Origin: Utricularia gibba
Lineage: Eukaryota; Streptophyta; Magnoliopsida; Lamiales; Lentibulariaceae
Length of the DNA: 64,000 nucleotides
Direction of reading: 5' to 3'
NCBI GenBank assembly: GCA_002189035.1
Contig: NEEC01000012.1
Location: 1,426,001-1,490,000 of the forward strand
The notes under the pieces were generated by a model. That model had not been told where the DNA came from. It searched no databases and was given only the letters and a program-made list of their open reading frames with translations. Of the stretch, positions 13,166-24,014 are shown in pieces. How positions within the stretch are numbered: position 1 is the first letter of the stretch; each line of letters begins with the position of its first letter. Made by a program: the position numbers and the translations under genes.

Positions 13166-13766
13166 ATTGAAACGCGGCCACTAACATTTTTAGTCATGGA
13201 GAAGATCTCAAGAGAAAAGTTGTGTTGTTTCGCGCAGTATTACTAGTTACTACGTAGCTTTGTTTGGTCGGCATCCACGCCGGTATTTCGGATTTCGTAG
13301 TTAATTTAAAAAATTAAAATTTCAATTTAATTTTGAAGAAAATTATCAATTTTTTAAAACATTTTATTTTAAAAAAATGAAGTCGAAATTTAGAACACCA
13401 TTGTTTGTGATATTTCAAAATGGGGTCATTTTTTAAAGGGGACAAGGAAATAGGATTTAAATAAAAGAGAAAAATAAAAAAAATTACCATATCAATCTAT
13501 TTTTTTATTGGATTTAAAGATAGTCATGGTTGGCTTCACCTTCATATGCCACCCCCCAACTCTTCTATTTGTTGCGCCTTGATGTCCAAAAAGTGTGTAG
13601 ATTGGGTGATGGTTGATTGAATTTTGGAGAAGATTTATCTGTGTCTTGACAAAGAAAACCATTAGATGATGAAAGAAAAAAAAAGCGCAGAAACTTTCTA
13701 TTAGATTTTTTCATCTTTTTATACACCTTAAGATTATTTTTATCTAATTAAATTATAAAACACATA
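13166..13766. other. Non-coding, AT-rich 3' flank
   Basis: This is the 3' flank of the cyclotransferase gene. It is rich in A and T runs. I find no gene or repeat with clear ends. Confidence 0.4.
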
Positions 13767-13993
13767 GGCCTAGTTTGATAGGGTAGAATACATTGGTTTT
13801 CTTTGGTAGACATGATTTATTTAAACCCTTTTTAATATAAATCTGTCATTAAATGATTGTTTTGAACAAATATCAATTTTATTTTCCATGTACCAAACAT
13901 AACTTTCTTTTAAACCTTGTTAAATATAAACCCATCAAACATCCCAAATAACTTTAATCCAATTTATTCTTATTCTATCTACCAAACTGGCTC
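13767..13993. mobile_element. MITE, about 227 bp, with imperfect terminal inverted repeats
   Basis: The left end GGCCTAGTTTGATAG..GTAGAATA is mirrored at the right end, where TTATTCTATCTACCAAACTGGCTC reads back as GAGCCAGTTTGGTAGATAGAATA. About 20 bases on each side pair with few mismatches. The interior is AT-rich and non-coding. Size, AT content and paired ends fit a miniature inverted-repeat element, probably hAT-like. I could not see a clear target-site duplication. Confidence 0.6.
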
Positions 13994-14089
13994 GTAAGGT
14001 ATTTTACTCAAAGATCCCTAATCTTCTTGACTTGTCTCACTTCTTTGCATAACTTTTCAATGAACGATGATTTTTAGCATTCTATAATT

Positions 14090-15060
14090 ATCGGAGTTTG
14101 ACTCTTTTATTTTAACATTAGATTTCAAAAGTTTGGCATCAATTTTGAACTTTTCTAATTGACCATTTTCAAAGGTTTGGCAAATGCATCTAGATTTTGA
14201 CTCTTTCCTTCAATAAATATGACATTGATGTAATGTTTTTGACATATTTTTGAATGGCATGGAACCTAATTCTGACATGTTTGGCACATTCAAAATGTGC
14301 TGAATTTTCAGCAATAATGATTCTTTGTTGTCAATGTATAATTAGTAGTCTTATTTTGATTAAATCCTAAATCTTACATGATTTGTTTTAACCAAATCCC
14401 AAACTTGTCGCTCCCACCGGCCGGCTCATGGAAATGGACTGACTACCGGAGATATTCGTGTTACTTCGTCTGCTCTCATAGAGTTCAATTCCCCTTCTCA
14501 ACCCATGAACAATATGAGTTCCGAAGTTCTAGTTCTATCCCTTTTCTCTCTTTTTTTTTTTTTTTTGTTTGGTTTCCTTGATTTTTTCATAAGCTCTTTC
14601 TGTTTCCACCCTTTCTTCCACTTTTTGGGTTTCTTTCCTTTATTATTCTGCCTTAATAGTAGACATAGGTAATAAATAAGAGAATACTAAAGACCCGAGC
14701 CATAGAATTGAGAAATTCTAATCCAAGGTAATGACATGGTTGGCTGGTTGTCATGTAGAGATATACACTCTCTATTGTAGATTGTAGATTGTAGATTGAA
14801 CCATGATCCTTTGCTTCTTCATGTTCCAAGTAATTGGACTTGAATTCTGAAAATAAATAAAACCATAGATGCTTTTCACATTATCATTCATATCATAGTT
14901 ATTAACATAGAATATTAGTAGCAGAAGTTCACTCACATCATAATGAGCAAAATGTAGTCTTATGTCTAAGTTGGTTCATATATTAGAAAATACATTAATA
15001 GCATATAACAAATCAGGTCTAGTATATGTCATATAGATTGATTTTCTAGTAATATTTCAA
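14090..15060 (-). pseudogene. Ty1/copia retrotransposon remnant: end of reverse transcriptase and RNase H
   Basis: On the minus strand, bases around 14870-15050 translate to MTYTRPDLLYAINVFSNI, then a stop. After it come HFAHYDVSELL and, one frame over, SSPITWNMKKQ. These match the TRPD..YAVN.FS and ISW.SKKQ blocks near the end of copia reverse transcriptase and start of RNase H. Further on, about 14270-14330, AENSAHFECAKHVRIRFHAIQK resembles the KHI..R.HFIR block of copia RNase H. ADAFAKPLK-like sequence follows. Several stops and frameshifts show it is long dead. The gap between the two pieces (about 14370-14790) is not recognisable and may be an insertion. Confidence 0.6.
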
Positions 15061-15699
15061 TAAAGTTTGAAAAAAAAAGCATCTTTGCCTTCAAGGAAAA
15101 CATTTTTAAGAATCTCCAATGCATTCTACATATGTCTCAATAATATTTACTTATAACATATTAATATTTAAGAACTCTCAATGCATTTCAGAGATGTTTC
15201 AATGCAAACTTTTTTTACGATATGCAAATTTCTTTATAATTTTTATGTTTTATTTTCATGTCTAGAAAATATATCATACGTCTAAAATCAATCATATCAA
15301 ACTATTTCTTTACACAATATTCGAAATCTTATATAACAGTTTTATTATCAGAAGTGATAGTGCCAAAAATCGATATGCATAATAGAGAAAGCAAAAAGGA
15401 AAAATAGAACCCTAAATCACAAAACTTTGGGTGAAAATCGGAAGAATTGACATGCAGTATAAATTGGCAACCTAAACGGATTGGAAGGAGCTTTTAGGAA
15501 AATCGGCTATGGAACATCATTGGTACAAAAGCCCAAACACGCTAAACTGAGTAGGAATAACATATCAACCTTGAAATCATTCATGAAATCGGCTACATAT
15601 CAAGAATGGGACAGTAAAAGCGATGGTGTCAGCCAATGGCTGCTAGCAGACAGTTCGAAAGTTTGCCAACTTGCAAGGATTAGTAATAGATGGCACCAC

Positions 15700-15920
15700 C
15701 ACAAAAAAAATCACACCAATTGGTCATAACTCTTCTATAAATAAGAGCACAGTGTACAAGAAATTCATTATGCATTCTTGTAACCCCCCCCCCCCCCAAC
15801 TTCCTTATAGTGAAGCTCTTTCCTCCGATAAGCTCTCCTAGCTCCGTAATTTTTCATCACAGTGATTTTCATGTAAAAAAATCATGATCTCGTTTAGCTT
15901 TCTCGATTATCTAAACTATG
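15700..15920 (+). other. Possible LTR promoter fragment with a TATA box and poly-C tract
   Basis: CTCTTCTATAAATAAGAGC near 15732 is a strong TATA context of the kind found in plant copia LTRs. About 45 bases later comes a run of fourteen C (15784-15797), followed by pyrimidine-rich sequence. Flanking sequence is non-coding. It may be a partial LTR; no partner copy is visible in the window. Confidence 0.3.
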
Positions 15921-16439
15921 ATCCTACAAATCGGAAAATTGGATCATCAAAACAACCAATTTACAATTAAAAATCAGACCATTTTCTATTGTCGATTTTT
16001 TAACAACAACAAGAAGTGATAAAGATATTATCAATGTAGATGCTTATTGATGTGTGTCATTTATACAGCAAATTTTAAAAATTTTTAAAACTCATATAAC
16101 ACAGATGCATAGTACGGATATCGAACACAAAGAGTTATTTTTCCGTGAAAGTTGAAGTTACACCGAATACAACAATAGAAAGTGCGAGAAACATAAATGA
16201 TGAAACTTGAGTAAGAAAGTAAGGGAGTTATAAACAAACAATAGAAATAAACGTAAGCGATGAACCTTAAATAAAGAAAATGTTCCTTGATTTGGAATCC
16301 TGTACAATTATGTTCATCATATTTTCACTCTTCTGTGATGATAACACATATTTTTGGGTGATGGAGTGTATGGAAATCACTCATATTGTGCTACAAAAAT
16401 CAAATTTTACTACCCAATTCTATATTTTTACGCAAAGTA

Positions 16440-17520
16440 CCGTAGTTATGTTATTTTAGTCTTAGTTGGGACTAAATCTGCGATTTAGTTGCGAGTCCCA
16501 ACCTTCTAATAGTTTTCTTTGAGAAATGCAGTGCAAGTCGCCACACAAATTCCAAAGAGCCGAATATGCACAGTGTAGTGGCAGAAGATGAGTCCAAAAA
16601 TCTGAAAAGTAGTACACACAAAATCCAAGGAGGAAAAAAGGAGATTTTGGACAAAAAGAGAGAAAAGATGGAGAGAAAGGGCAGATCTCCCTATTGGAGA
16701 CTCACGAACAACTTTCTGGAGGAAGAAGAAGGAAGAGAACGATGAATTAGAAGAACATAGCTTCTCTTTGAAGATTTATTTTTCGGTCTTGATGCATATT
16801 GTTCCTAGCTAAGACTAGTTTTAGATTTTCTGCGTGAACAATTTGTCTTATCTATTTCTGTTATGCATTACTTGTTGTTGTTTAACTTTGCAACCAGAAT
16901 GTTACTTAGTATATGCTATGAAAACATTTTCCTTTCACTTGTCATGAGTGGCTAAGTACTTAGGGGGTGTCTTGAGGTGAAAGGGGAAGAAATGTGCTAA
17001 TCAATCTTTAGACCTAATCAGCCATAAGTCACGTCACTTCCTTAACAAACCAAGATAGATCTAGGAGGGGGAAGTAGTGAACCCAACTTACAACCCTAAT
17101 TAGAGGTAGACCAAAGATTAATGGAAAAACAAGAATCCGGGTAGACCTAGATTTTTGTGTGTTAGTTATATGATTTATGGTTTGTGTGAGCTTGTTTAAT
17201 GACAAGCACACATCCCCTAGGAGTTCCAAGACATCACCCATTTTATTCTAGAAACAACCGAATTCCAAAACTTATTACTTATCTTTACTGTATTCCGTTG
17301 TAGTTCTGCCTTAGTCTTAATTAAGATCAATTTACCAACATGACACTGACTCCTTGCATTGACCTTCATATAGCAAGTACCTAGTTCCTTTGTTCGACCC
17401 TAATCCACTATACTCATATTTTTCGTATAACTTAATGTGAATTAGGTTTATAAAATTATTTGATAGGAGAAAATTTCAAATTAACGACTTGTAAAATTTT
17501 TCGTTTATCATCTAATCTTC
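16440..17520 (+). mobile_element. Degenerate LTR-retrotransposon long terminal repeat or leader
   Basis: The segment has no coding content. It does contain two blocks I associate with plant gypsy-type LTR elements. One is an ATGAGTGGCTAAGTACTTAGGGGG-like block near 16945. The other, near 17365-17400, reads GCAAGTACCTAGTTCCTTTG followed by TTCGACCC, like the end of such an LTR or leader. No gag or pol frame follows. Boundaries are approximate. Confidence 0.4.
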
Positions 17521-18652
17521 TCGAGTATTCGATTATAAGAGTAAGGAATTACTTACCCTCCCTTACACTTGCAAGAAGTCACGGGAATATCTCGATGTTG
17601 CTCCTCCTTGGACGAACGTGAAGATAAGAGGTTCTGCCAACGTACCCTCATAGTGAAATTGCATGCATATACTCGAGTGTTGCCAATGACCAAATGAGTT
17701 CAGATACGAGATCACTATCTGTCCATTGATCCTGAGGTAAGACTACAGACAAAACATTATCTCCCTCCTGCCAAAAGGGCATGAGTTGATGCTCTTCACC
17801 TTGCTCCTCTTCAAAACTCGTAGACAGTGATCAACTAATCATGAATCTTGAATAAGAGAACTATTATAAAAATACTGTAACATAGTCGTGCAAAAACATA
17901 TGAAACTTGTTTGAATTCAAAGAAGAGATGAAGATAAACTAACGAAACATAGATCTAGGAGAATCCCAACCCATAAATGGAAGTTTCTAACCGCAAACGG
18001 CCATACAAACTAAAGAAATGAAAACAAAGTTCTAGAGAGAATCTAGAGAGATAAACAAAGTCTAAACTAAAACTTGAAAGTGAATTTTCAATGTCCGAAC
18101 TGAATTAAACTTCAATGAAAGTCTGAGTTTTCATGTTTCCTTAATCTTGTTGTGACTTGCAAGGAAGCTTCTGTTCTAACACTAATATACTAATGATTTC
18201 GCCTGTCAGAAAATCTCATGTTCCACATGTCAAAGCTCATGATTAGACATTTACAGTCTTTTGGAAATCAAGGAGATGTTAATTTGGGAAGATGCATTTT
18301 TTCGCCATTTGCCATCTTCTTTCTCTCACTTCTTGCCACATGTGCATCTCTAGAAAAATTTGTTGAAAACTAGACAAAACATTAGATAAAATACAAGATT
18401 TAAGAAAATTATCCTAAACTAAATAAAAACCTAAATCTTAAATTATAAACTCCTAACTAAACAATTCTAATCACATTTAGACATAAAAATAATCTAAAAG
18501 ATAGTGAAAAAATAACACTTAACACTTACAAATAATTTATATTCTTCCTCATACTTTTAGTAAAGTGTATGATCTTAAAATGTTTTAGAAAATTTTGCTT
18601 GCATTAAAAAGTTATCAATTCTTGCATTTTATATTTTAAGGTGTAGTCTATG
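17521..18652. other. Non-coding intergenic DNA
   Basis: No protein with recognisable domains and no paired repeats could be found here. The sequence may include decayed retrotransposon internal DNA continuing from the preceding LTR-like block. Confidence 0.35.
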
Positions 18653-19200
18653 CAACTTTGACTACGTTTGGAAAAACCATTTCAAAATTAATTTTAGAAA
18701 AATTGAAAATTTTGATAAAAATGAGAATTGATATATGTTTGCAACTGTTTTAGTTAAAATGATTCTTATAAAATGAAGATATGTTTGGAATATAAAAAAT
18801 TAGAATTTATTTTAATAAATAAATAATATATTTATCCATGTTATTAATAATTATATTTTGCAAATTTAAAATTTAAAAGTATTTTTTATATATAATTTAT
18901 ATTACAAAAATATTCTATAATTTTTTATTATAATTTTAAAAGTAAGGTAATTAAATTATTTATAATATTATTAATTATAATTATGTATAAGGGTATAATC
19001 TTAATTTCAATTTTACAATCACATATCTAAATTCAATTCTCATAAAGAAGTTAATATTCCACATTTCTCATAGAAGTGAAATAATTCTAAAAAATCAATT
19101 CTCATATAATAGAATTTGATATATGTTTGGAAGACAGAATTAATTCTATTCATAGTCATTCAGAATAGATTGATTCTAATAGTTTCCAAATGTTACTTTA
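18653..19200. mobile_element. AT-rich MITE, about 550 bp (family A, first copy)
   Basis: The left end ACTTTGACTACGTTTGGAAAAAC and the right end AATAGTTTCCAAATGTTACTTT are imperfect inverted copies. The interior is about 80 percent A+T and has no frame. Inside the left arm, AATTGAAAATTTTGATAAAAATGAGAATT and the following 100 bases closely resemble a stretch at 30430-30560, so the element appears to have a second, more degraded copy in this window. Confidence 0.5.
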
Positions 19201-19639
19201 ATTAATAATTTCTGTTTAATTAACAGTTACAAGTTATTGTATCACTAAATACATAATAAGTATAATGAATCTATTTAAAATTATTAATAAGTAGAAGTTA
19301 TTAATAAGTAAAAGTTAATTACATAAGCAAATTACAAATGACCAATAGTAAAATTTTAAATTACCTATATACACATTAATCGTAAATAATCTTGAAAACA
19401 AACTATCAAAGTAAAGTACATAATATAGAAATATTAAAAATCAAACGCATTACATACATTTTTCCTCAACGAGTTGTCTACAACTGATTTGCAATAGAAT
19501 CATAAAGAGCATCCATTAATTAATCAAATTCATGATTTTTATTTTCATGATCATCATGTTCTTTTTCCTCTTTTTCCAACTCAGTATTATTGCGCACATC
19601 ACTATCTTCACCTTCATATTCCTAAAGATGAGCACCATC

Positions 19640-22025
19640 ATCTTCAACATTCACATGATATAACTTATTTTATATATTTATTGTAGCTACTACTAGTCTC
19701 ACTAGGTACTTAAATTTCATATTTGTTAACATATCGTTTACTATATAGAATCTCTTCTTTCATACTCCAAATTATCTCTCAAAGAATGTCTGCAATTGAA
19801 GTACCCTAGTGGATTTTAGGACCCTCTAGTTATTCAACATCAAAATCCAATAGGTGATATCGTTCATGATGATAAGGTGTAATAGATATAATGATATTGA
19901 CAAATTCAACATTTACCATATAGTATTTAGCTAGAGGTATTGCCTAAAAACATAGATACTGCTTGTTAATGCAATCTATAAGAATCCTATTGTCATAAGT
20001 CATTGCTTCATAGCAGCTTTACTATAAGTAAAATACATATCAAAATCACCAACAACAGGTATGTTGTAGATAGGATAACTCTTACGGCCAATATATCAAA
20101 CCCTTTCCTCTTTAAGAACAAATGTTTTGATATGAATTCCATCTATTGCACCAATATGGTTACTAAACTAAGAATACTTGGAGTTATCTATGAAAAAATG
20201 ATGAATCTGCATGTTATTATGTTTTGGCATAATTTACTCCACTATCATCTAATTAACTGCTTTTAAAACATTGTGAAAAGTATTATGCATCTTATCTCTT
20301 TGACGACCAAAGAATTCTTGTAAACTAGAGTAACTTTTTCTTTTGTCCACCTTTCTTAGAAAAATAGCAACCTCTTCTTCTTTAGGAACAAATTTTCTTT
20401 AGGTAACCCATAGTTATTCACAAGCATCTCAAAATTAATGAGCATCAAAACATATTTCCTTTAAGTAACCTCTTCTCTAAAAACGCACAACTATGCATAT
20501 GCAACTCATTATATGCATAAAGCATCGTAGTCATTCAACATTAATAGCAACAAAGATCATTCACTAGTTTCTCAATTATGCATTGGTAGTTTTACAAGGA
20601 AGGACTCTTGATAATCTCTAAGAAGCTTAAATTGAGTCATTGGGAAATTGATGAACTCTGTACCTTAACGAGTTCCCTTGCTCTCTTTATCATTGTCATA
20701 ATAGTAATGAAATGATACATTGTTAAAGGATGGTGCTATTGAAAACAAAGAGATGCGAGCATTCTCAATCTTCATATGTAATTATAAAGAAGAAAACTTT
20801 GTCATTACCAAATCTCTAAATGTGTTAGTTCGAATCTTCATTTTAATCAAATCTCAAGGTATTATTTTAATAAAGTTAATGTTTCAATTTTCTATGATGC
20901 AATATTTACATAGGAAAAACAACTAATGTTAAGTTAGAACCTAGAATAAATATTCAAAGATCAATTATCACATACAACTAGAGTTCAATCTTTTGTAATA
21001 AGAGATTTTGTAATTTGGATGAAAAATAAATTGTTAATAATATAAAAAATATGCTATAATTAACAATTTAAATACCTATGTGTTTTGCTAGTAACGTAGC
21101 AATTGGATTTCATAGCAAATAAATCGATATTCCTCCAGCTACATGTACATAGTGAATCCAAAATATCATCTTTAATGTATTCTTTTCGAATGTATGGATC
21201 CTTCAAATACATGAAGATCTCTCAATTTTGGTGATTTTTGAACAACTTCAAAGTATGCAAATAAGTTTGACCTTCTTTGATAATGGTATCTATAACATCT
21301 AACATATCAATGCATTTTCCAATATAGTATTTTAAAGATTTTGAGCTCTTCAACCCTACTTTTATTCAAGTTGTAGGCATTATCTTAGATAATTAAGTAA
21401 TTTCATTACTCTTACTTATTTTAGCAATCCTTTTGAGTCTCCAATGGATATGAAAAATCCCACCCCATAGCAATGTATCTCTTGTAGATAACAAAGGATC
21501 ACCATTATCATCATAATTATCATTAGAAACCTCAGCATCAAGATTAGGAATGTATTTCTTTTATCTATAAGCAATTAGTGGATTAAAACTTGAACTAATA
21601 AATTAGGGAACAAGGATGTTCTAGCCTCAAACTTGCTATATTGGTTGTTATCCTATAAAGAATAAAATATAACAAAAACAATAATTATAAATGATGTAGC
21701 ATAGATTTTAATGGAATAAATTTGTCTCAAAAATAAAAAATTCAAAAAAATAATTTGAAACTACAAACATTCAATTCACATAATAAACAATAGTTATAAC
21801 ATACGGCTAAACGATCAGCCCACATAATAAGAATCCATGTTTATTATTTCATTTTGATACATTTCAATTTATAGATAGTATCAACTTTTTCATTGACAAT
21901 ATTCATAATATTCTCCAATCGTTTTGGTCGGAAAGTGATAATAGGTCGGTTGCCCTTAGTAATTTCAGCAATCATGGCTTCCAATAATATATTTGTCTTA
22001 TTCGTATCCCAAGTATCCATTTTTT
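19640..22025 (-). pseudogene. PIF/Harbinger DNA transposon remnant with both genes (Myb-like protein and DDE transposase)
   Basis: Two decayed genes lie head to tail on the minus strand. From 22020 down, MDTWDTNKTNILLEAMIAEI then TKGNRP..TFRPKRLENIMN matches the Myb/SANT-like DNA-binding protein of PIF elements. Further down, the transposase reads RQRDKMHNTFHNVLKAV (about 20270-20310). NHIGAIDGIHIKTFVLKEE follows (about 20110-20165, first catalytic aspartate). Next come GRKSYPIYNIPVVGDFDMYF, KYYMVNVEFVN and, near 19745-19795, FER*FGV*KKRFYIVNDM, with stops marked. The second catalytic position, normally D in YYLVDAGYPN, is N here. Stops and frameshifts are numerous, so it is inactive. I could not place the terminal repeats. 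Confidence 0.75.
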
Positions 22026-22675
22026 TTCAATTCTCTTTGTTGGTATTTTACTTTGGTTACCTTCCATTTGTAGCACTTAAACATGGGAATCATATAATGG
22101 AATTAAAAAGTGAAAAAAATAAAAAATGAAGAATGATACATGTTTAATTCCTCTCATTTTAAGATGTGTTAAATAATGAAGTAAAACTCTTTCAAGAATA
22201 CTAACATGGGGCACAAGTAGACATAAATTCAATTTATAAAACAATAAGTTAAATGGAATATCATTGGTATTCTCATATAATAACAAAATACAAGTACTAT
22301 TAAAAAAATACAACAAACTGAAAATAATAGCACAATAGTAAAGTAAATCAAAACAATAAAAGACAAATCATATAAGTCAATGAAAATTCTATTAAAAAAT
22401 TATGGATTTTTGTTTTCTATAAATGCTTCTCAATATCCATATCAACAATAAATGAAACAAGTTTGACTCTTAGAAATATGTTTTGAAAGAAAACTACATA
22501 AACAAAATAACATTTTTTAGTTATCTACCAAAACACCAAAACAAATTGGGGGTATAAAAGATATAAAAAAAAATCTAAACATGCAGAAAAAAAAATGTAA
22601 AAACTATGGATTAAATGAATCAACCAAAAATAGAAACCCTAAAATCCCTAAAAAAAAGTGACTTTGTACAAATTA
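22026..22675. other. Non-coding spacer between two transposon remnants
   Basis: This AT-rich sequence may include the upstream end of the PIF/Harbinger element, whose terminal repeats I could not identify. No gene is seen. Confidence 0.35.
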
Positions 22676-22770
22676 GGCCAAATTGGTTATGGAGTCTACT
22701 TTATATCGTGAGTGTGGAAATTGGGCTATTTCGCATCCACGTGTGGACAAAGTAAACAATCTTACCACAT

Positions 22771-22850
22771 AAACAAGACTCTTGCCATGTAAGCAAGACC
22801 CTTGTCATATAAGCTAGACTCTTGCCTACTAAGCAAGACTCTTGCCTACC
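22771..22850. repeat. Four tandem 20-bp units in the left MULE arm
   Basis: Four abutting units of exactly 20 bases start at 22771, 22791, 22811 and 22831, with consensus AAGCAAGACTCTTGCCTAYT. Similar units recur inverted in the right arm. Confidence 0.85.
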
Positions 22851-22864
22851 TCAAATATTTTCAG

Positions 22865-23690
22865 TTTTGTGTCGTTGAAAGTAAATCAAAGCATTTGGTA
22901 TTAAAATGCTATTCTGCTTTAGAGACTCAATGTGAGTTTCGTATTCGTCTCTATGAATTGAAGCGAGATGGGATTTGATAGTTTAATGTTTTTTATCCTC
23001 ATACTTATAGAAGTGGAATTGAGGGAAACAAACATAGAAACATCTCTATAAGTTTCATTGGACGAGATTTGATAGATTATGTTTGGAATATTCAAGGTAA
23101 TACAATTTTTTTATTATTTATTTTTTGTTCAATTAGCATTATTTTTTAAAATTTATCTATTTATTTTAGAGTTGACGGTTTATAAGACAGTTGCTGAGAT
23201 ACAAATAAGGTACAATTATATTATTGATTATGAAAAAGCCTGGTTTGATGTTTAGCATGCATTTAAACTTGTTTATGGATCTTGGAAATCATCAATAAAT
23301 AAATGCCTCGTCATATGTCTGTGCTCCAAGTGACAAATCCGCAGACAATTGTAGAATGATCGGTTTATGATACGCAATCGGATCCAAATCATAAGATATT
23401 TCGGTAAGTTTTTTGGGATTTTAAGCCTTGTGTAGAGACATATCAATTGTGTGTCTCGGTCCTTTCAATTGATGCAACACATCTTTATGCACGGTAATAT
23501 TTCTACACTTGTATAATGTTGTGTTTTTTTTCATAGTCTAAATATAATTTTGATATACATGTATGATCATAAGTTATTAATTGCATATGCCTTGTGAATG
23601 ATGAAGATCTTGAATCTTATTCTTGGTTTATTGAGCAATTGTATTATTTTGTTATTCAACAACAAGTTGGTAAAATTTGTACATTTACCT
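22865..23690 (+). pseudogene. MULE (Mutator) transposase fragment
   Basis: Translated in shifting frames, the segment gives CVVESKSKHLVLKCYSA and then YEKAWFDV*HAFKLVYGSWK. QVTNPQTIVE, SDPNHKIF and VFWDFKPCVETYQ follow, then VLSIDATHLYAR and YDHKLLIAYAL. These correspond to the plant MULE DBD and MULE domain: YKKAWRAKQKAIE.IYG, NPGT, FKP.IEGF..CRPV, then the first catalytic aspartate in IDATHLYG. At least three in-frame stops are present. The catalytic region after LLIA is cut off, and the rest of the transposase is missing. Confidence 0.75.
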
Positions 23691-23864
23691 CAAGTGGCCT
23701 CGCCTCTCTCAAGTGGCCTTGCCTCTCTCAAGTCGCCTCGCCTCTCTTCTGTCACAATCATTCAACGCGTAAAACTAGTAGGGGTATTTATAGAAGTTTC
23801 ACCCCCTCCCCTAGCACCGTCTAGCTCCACTCCACGTAAGAAAGAAGGTGCTTAGTGGACAACA

Positions 23865-23924
23865 GGCAAGAGTCTTGTTTACATGGCAAAAGTCTCTCTT
23901 GCGTGGCAAGAGTTTTGCTTATGT
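23865..23924. repeat. Three tandem 20-bp units in the right MULE arm (inverted relative to the left array)
   Basis: Units start at 23865, 23885 and 23905, each beginning GGCAARAGT. They are the inverted counterpart of the left-arm array, with one unit fewer. Confidence 0.8.
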
Positions 23925-24014
23925 GGTAAGATTGTTTACTTTCTCCACATGTGAACGCGAAACAACCCAATTTCCACACTCACGATATAAAGTAGCCTAC
24001 ATAACCAACTTCGC

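Larger units (their letters stand above)
22676..24014 (+). mobile_element. Mutator-like element (MULE) with long terminal inverted repeats
   Basis: The left arm (22676..22850) and right arm (23865..24014) are long, clearly related inverted repeats. Reading inward from each end, both show TTGGTTATG, then CTACTTTATATCGTGAGTG, TGGAAATTGGG, AAAGTAAACAATCTTACCACA and then tandem CAAGACTCTTGCC units. Between them lies a plus-strand MULE transposase fragment. Total length is about 1.34 kb, too short for an intact element, so this is an internally deleted, non-autonomous copy. The extreme ends and the 9-11 bp target duplication are not clear. The flanks share only a weak AAATTA. Confidence 0.8.

Noticed and set aside
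15481-15729. An 82-residue plus-strand frame (MEGAFRKIGYGTSL...)
   Set aside because: No recognisable domain, and it sits inside decayed transposon DNA; probably retrotransposon debris or chance.
22771-22850. CRISPR-like or satellite array
   Set aside because: The 20-bp units abut without spacers and are mirrored in the opposite arm of a transposon, so they are part of the MULE ends.
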